DNA of 19,817 bases, taken from contig DBXZ01000047.1 in NCBI GenBank assembly GCA_002309795.1, positions 1 to 19,817 on the forward strand. Direction: 5' to 3'. The position numbers and the translations under genes were made by a program. Shown here piece by piece: positions 14,235 through 19,817 of this stretch. This DNA comes from Bacteroidales bacterium UBA1199 (GTDB lineage: Bacteria; Bacteroidota; Bacteroidia; Bacteroidales; UBA932). Under the pieces are notes generated by a model. That model saw nothing but the letters and a program-made list of their open reading frames with translations. It was not told where the DNA came from and did not search any database. The number at the start of each line of letters is the position of its first letter. The stretch's first letter is position 1.

Positions 14235-16014
14235 TTTCAGGAGTGTTGACAATCAAGATGGTAAAGACGCTGCCGCTGCCCTCTCCGCTCTCCACGAGAA
14301 GTTTGCCGCCGCTCTCCTCAATCAGGTCGCGGCTGACCGCCAGCCCGAGTCCGTTGCTGGGCTCGCCGTCGGTGCCGGCGCGGCGCCAGGGGGAGTCTGA
14401 ACTGAAGATCTGGGGCAATTTGTCCTGCGGAATCCCGACGCCGTGATCAACCACTGAAACGGCGGCGCCCTCCGCGTTCGGCTCAATCCGAACCAGGACG
14501 TCACCGCCTCGATAGGAGAACTTGACGGCATTCGAAAGCAGGTTGCGCAGTACAAGCGCCAGATTATTGCGGTTGGTGCAGACGGAGACCTCTTTCGGGG
14601 ATTCCAGCGAGAGGTGGATCTCCTTGAGTTCGGCTGCACCGGCATATTGCGTAAGGGTTTCGCGGACCAGTTCGGGGAGAGAGAAACGCACGGATTCGGT
14701 GGCCCCGTTGCCCACTTTGCGTTTGGCCCAGCGAAGAACGTTTTCAATCAGTTCCACTTCGGATTCCGCCTGCCGCTCCAGCTGTAGGAAAACCTCGTTC
14801 ATCTGTTCGGGGGAGAGAGAGGCTACGCTTTCGCGGATCATCTGAATCCCGCGCAACTGCGCCACGGCCGGGGAGTGGATATCGTGGGAAATAACCTTCA
14901 GCAGGAAGTCTTTCTGGGCGTTGCTCTGTCGGAGACGCCGTTCGCTGCGGTGCTGCCTGACGGCGAAGATGACGGTGACGCAGGCGGCCGCAATCAGCAG
15001 CAGGAGAAGAATCAGAAGGATATCCCGTTGGAGCCGTTTTTGGGCGATATCTTCCTGCTGGGCGGCGATGGTTGCTTCCCTCCGGGCGGTTTCATACTCT
15101 ACATTGAACAGTTCGAGCGCATTGTTGCGTTTGCTGTCCGCGATTTCTTCCTGAAGACGGGCCGCCTCTTCCAGATAACCATAGGCTTCCGCCGGATGGC
15201 TCTCGCGCAGCGAAGCGGCCAGGCGGCTGCAGATCTTTTGCAGCAGCGGCTGGTCATTTAACGCCCGCGCGATGGAAGCTGCTTCTTGCAAATATTTCTG
15301 TTCCAGTGTCTTGGAGCCACCTTTCCGCCCATATTCCTGGGCCAGCTGGAAACAGACGATGGCGAGGGATTGCCGGGCGTCATTGTCCCGGAAAACATCC
15401 TCGGAAAAGCGGAGGTCAGCGAGCGCCGCCTCGTGCCGGCCTAATGCACTGAGCGGATAGGCCCGCTGGCTCCTCCGGATAGCTTGTCCAAGACGGTTGT
15501 TCTGTTGCTGTGCAATCGCTACGGCCCGGTCTGCGAAGTGAAGCGCGGTGCTGTCCGCCCCAAGGGCATGATAGACGTCGCAGGCCTTTCCGTAGGCCAT
15601 GGCCAGCTTGTCCGGGCGGTCCAGCAACTGCTCGTTGGCGATGGCCTCCAGGGCATAATCGAGCGCCAGTTCCGGCTCCCCGGCATAGACATACATCGAT
15701 GCCAGGTTGATTAGCGAAGAGGTCAATCCCTTCTGCTCGCCCTGCGCCTTGTCGTAGCGGTAGCAGCGGATCATATACTCCGCCGCCTTGTCGAAAGCCC
15801 CGAGCCGCGCGTAGCAGCTGCCCAGAATGGACCAGAACTCCACGGCCTGCTCCTCCGTGATGCCGCTCTGCGAAGCCCCCTCCTGCGCCACGCGGATGGC
15901 CTCCGGGTAACGGTTCGCGTAATAGAGCTCTTCCGCCTCGGCATACCAATCCCGTGCGGTGCTGTTCAAAGCGCCGGCAAGAAACATCAGGGTTATGACG
16001 AGAAACTTTCGCAT
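14227..16014 (-). CDS. Sensor histidine kinase with periplasmic TPR domain
   Basis: Membrane sensor kinase of 595 residues. The signal peptide MRKFLVITLMFLAGALNSTA leads into a periplasmic, mostly helical domain of tetratricopeptide-type repeats (about 22-300), then a coiled region, one membrane helix (about 332-352) and the cytoplasmic kinase. The H-box is FLLKVISHDIHSPAVAQL with phospho-acceptor His377. ATP-binding motifs are NLLSNAVKFS (491-500), DHGVGIP (523-529) and SNGLGLAV (553-560). An in-frame ATG at 16056 exists, but it falls inside the palindromic operator and upstream of the promoter -7 box, so 16014 is preferred. The -7 box ends 6 bp before this ATG, implying a nearly leaderless transcript. 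The ligand of the TPR domain is unknown. Confidence 0.93.
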   Translation of the reverse strand: MRKFLVITLMFLAGALNSTARDWYAEAEELYYANRYPEAIRVAQEGASQSGITEEQAVEFWSILGSCYARLGAFDKAAEYMIRCYRYDKAQGEQKGLTSSLINLASMYVYAGEPELALDYALEAIANEQLLDRPDKLAMAYGKACDVYHALGADSTALHFADRAVAIAQQQNNRLGQAIRRSQRAYPLSALGRHEAALADLRFSEDVFRDNDARQSLAIVCFQLAQEYGRKGGSKTLEQKYLQEAASIARALNDQPLLQKICSRLAASLRESHPAEAYGYLEEAARLQEEIADSKRNNALELFNVEYETARREATIAAQQEDIAQKRLQRDILLILLLLLIAAACVTVIFAVRQHRSERRLRQSNAQKDFLLKVISHDIHSPAVAQLRGIQMIRESVASLSPEQMNEVFLQLERQAESEVELIENVLRWAKRKVGNGATESVRFSLPELVRETLTQYAGAAELKEIHLSLESPKEVSVCTNRNNLALVLRNLLSNAVKFSYRGGDVLVRIEPNAEGAAVSVVDHGVGIPQDKLPQIFSSDSPWRRAGTDGEPSNGLGLAVSRDLIEESGGKLLVESGEGSGSVFTILIVNTPENG

Positions 16015-16020
16015 ACCCTG

Positions 16021-16028
16021 CAAAAATA
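16021..16028 (-). promoter_or_regulatory. Promoter -7 element of the two-component operon
   Basis: TATTTTTG on the minus strand matches TAnnTTTG and is followed by six bases and then the kinase ATG. The base quartet at the -33 position is ATCG, a poor match to TTTG, which fits a promoter that needs the activator bound at the adjoining palindrome. Confidence 0.65.
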
Positions 16029-16050
16029 CACAGAAAAACCCGGAAAGGCG

Positions 16051-16068
16051 ATACATAATAATATGTAT
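16051..16068 (-). promoter_or_regulatory. Palindromic operator ATACATA-N4-TATGTAT (site 2)
   Basis: The arms ATACATA and TATGTAT are separated by four bases and extend to 8 bp with the flanking G/C pair. The gap to the -7 element is 22 bp, identical to site 1 at 10995-11012. It suggests autoregulation of the kinase-regulator operon. It could in addition fold in the gcvP transcript, since it lies 13 bp past the gcvP stop. Confidence 0.7.
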
Positions 16069-16081
16069 CCGCCTCCCCCGC

Positions 16082-18898
<2,817 letters not shown>

Positions 18899-18951
18899 AT
18901 AGTGCAGTTTTTAATGATTGCTAAGAAAATCTTGCTATTAAAAATAATCTA

Positions 18952-18959
18952 CAAATATA
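18952..18959 (-). promoter_or_regulatory. Candidate -7 element of the gcvP promoter
   Basis: TATATTTG on the minus strand matches TAnnTTTG exactly and lies 53 bp before the gcvP ATG in an AT-rich stretch. No TTTG is seen at the -33 distance. Confidence 0.55.
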
Positions 18960-18982
18960 AGACTTTTGCCGACATCTTTTGC

Positions 18983-18990
18983 TAATTTTG
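18983..18990 (+). promoter_or_regulatory. Candidate -7 element of the smpB promoter
   Basis: TAATTTTG, followed by C, matches TAnnTTTG. The nearest TTTG (18965-18968) is only 14 bp upstream, too close for a standard -33 element. The leader to the smpB ATG would be about 80 nt. Confidence 0.55.
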
Positions 18991-19019
18991 CAGCCACAAT
19001 CCTGCAAATGCCGGTAGTT

Positions 19020-19054
19020 GCCCGGAGAGAGTCTCCGCCGCAGCGAAACCGGGC
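19020..19054 (+). promoter_or_regulatory. Possible stem-loop in the smpB leader
   Basis: GCCCGG (19020-19025) can pair with CCGGGC (19049-19054). An alternative inner hairpin, GGAGA-GAG-TCTCC (19024-19036), shares two bases with the outer stem. The structure would lie 21 bp before the ATG. Function is unknown. Confidence 0.3.
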
Positions 19055-19075
19055 GATTGCAGCGAATGGACATCG

Positions 19076-19525
19076 ATGGCAAAAACGAAGACGATAGAGA
19101 TCAAAAACCGCAGGGCCTCCTTCGAATACGAGTTTCTGGAGCGCTACACTGCCGGTATCGTGCTGAGCGGCTCGGAGATCAAAAGCATCCGCGCCGGCAA
19201 GGCGTCGCTCGTGGATGCCTGGTGTTATTTCACCCCCGCCGGCGAGCTCTTCGTCCGGGGGATGAATGTGGCCGAATACTGGTGGGCCTCCGCCTTCAGC
19301 CGCCACGATCCCGCCCGCGACCGCAAGCTGCTGCTCACCCGCCGCGAACTCCGCAAGCTCTCCCGCGCCGTCAAGGAGAAGGGTCTCACCGTGGTCGCCA
19401 CCCGCCTGTTCATCTCCGAAGGCGGCTACGCCAAGCTCGACATCGCCCTCGCCCGCGGCAAGCGCGAATTCGACAAGCGCGAATCCATCAAAGAAAAAGA
19501 CCTCCGCCGCGACCTCGCTGTGTAG
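19076..19525 (+). CDS. smpB: SsrA-binding protein SmpB
   Basis: SmpB binds tmRNA and brings it to stalled ribosomes for trans-translation. The 149-residue product starts MAKTKTIEIKNRRASFEYEF, followed by the family signature GIVLSGSEIKSIRAGKASLVD and FVRGMNVAEY. The basic core LLLTRRELRKLSRAVKEKGL and the C-terminal tail KREFDKRESIKEKDLRRDL match the helix that enters the empty mRNA channel. Length is normal. It is divergent from gcvP with 177 bp between them, holding separate candidate promoters. The ssrA gene itself is not in the window. GC-rich hairpins and tandem repeats follow the stop. Confidence 0.97.
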   Translation: MAKTKTIEIKNRRASFEYEFLERYTAGIVLSGSEIKSIRAGKASLVDAWCYFTPAGELFVRGMNVAEYWWASAFSRHDPARDRKLLLTRRELRKLSRAVKEKGLTVVATRLFISEGGYAKLDIALARGKREFDKRESIKEKDLRRDLAV

Positions 19526-19595
19526 ACTGGGGCAGGCCCCAGACCCCCCGCTCCGCTCTTGCTATCGCGCAGGCTTCCCCTGCCCGTTCTCCGCT

Positions 19596-19614
19596 AGCGC
19601 CTGCTGGCGCTTTT
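19596..19614 (+). terminator. Possible weak terminator after smpB
   Basis: AGCGCC-TGCT-GGCGCT forms a 6-bp stem followed by only three further Ts. Another hairpin, CTGGGG-CAGG-CCCCAG, lies at 19527-19542 right after the smpB stop but has no T-run. Neither is a convincing intrinsic terminator alone. Confidence 0.35.
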
Positions 19615-19622
19615 CGCCGCTG

Positions 19623-19767
19623 TCGCGGCCTTCGCTCCGCAGGCGGAAGGGCAGCTCCGCGCTGGCGGAACTCCGCTCGTCCGCTCTCGCGGCCTTCGCT
19701 CCGCAGGCGGAAGGGCAGCTCCGCGCTGGCGGAACTCCGCTCGTCCGCTCTCGCGGCCTTCGCTCCG
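19623..19767. repeat. 64-bp GC-rich tandem repeat
   Basis: Two complete, seemingly identical 64-bp units (19623-19686 and 19687-19750) and the first 17 bp of a third (19751-19767) start with TCGCGGCCTTCGCTCCG. Each unit holds short self-complementary pieces such as CCGC-AG-GCGG and CCGC-GCTG-GCGG. No coding assignment is supported. The rest of 19526-19817 is similarly GC-rich and without a recognisable gene. Confidence 0.9.
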
Positions 19768-19817
19768 GCCCTTCCCAGCGTCTCCTGCGTTATTTGGCCT
19801 TGGAAAGCGAGCTTTCC

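Noticed and set aside
18899..18960. Glycine riboswitch upstream of gcvP
   Set aside because: The leader from the candidate promoter is only about 45-50 nt, too short for a glycine aptamer, and no such fold is visible.
19008..19097. 29-codon upstream frame overlapping the smpB start
   Set aside because: No ribosome-binding or family support; Arg-rich chance frame in a GC-rich leader.

Overview
The window looks like a chromosomal segment from a GC-rich member of the Bacteroidetes, most likely a gut or rumen Bacteroidales. Four things point there. Promoters have the Bacteroidetes form (TAnnTTTG at -7, sometimes with TTTG or ATTG near -33). Most starts lack a Shine-Dalgarno sequence. There is a tetratricopeptide-bearing hybrid-periplasmic histidine kinase, and a lipoprotein of the fimbrillin/FISUMP type. 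Genus cannot be fixed from the sequence alone.

Layout: (1) 1-2273, minus strand: the head of an S10-type ribosomal operon, rplC-rplD-rplW-rplB, with rplB running off the window. Its promoter lies just upstream of rplC, and rpsJ, which normally precedes rplC, is absent. (2) 2274-2601: intergenic, holding the rpl promoter, a 5' leader hairpin and a 148-bp repeat element. (3) 2602-10926, minus strand: a tightly packed five-gene unit in transcription order: ThrE-family amino-acid exporter, two secreted S9 serine peptidases, rmuC and a TerB/J-domain protein. (4) 10927-13573, plus strand: a promoter with a palindromic operator, a 40-42 aa peptide gene, a 766-aa surface lipoprotein and a strong terminator. 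(5) 13590-16014, minus strand: a response regulator and its sensor kinase, transcribed kinase first. (6) 16082-18898, minus strand: gcvP. (7) 19076-19525, plus strand: smpB, followed by GC-rich 64-bp tandem repeats to the window end.

The most interesting signal is an identical inverted repeat, ATACATA-N4-TATGTAT, found twice: in the promoter of the small-peptide/lipoprotein operon and in the promoter of the two-component system. In both it stops exactly 22 bp before the -7 element. The simplest reading is that the LuxR-type response regulator binds this site, activates its own operon and drives the neighbouring peptide plus lipoprotein. That would make 10995-16068 one self-contained envelope-sensing and surface-display system. 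The S9 peptidases and ThrE exporter could serve peptide use and amino-acid export, with GcvP degrading glycine, but that link is inference.
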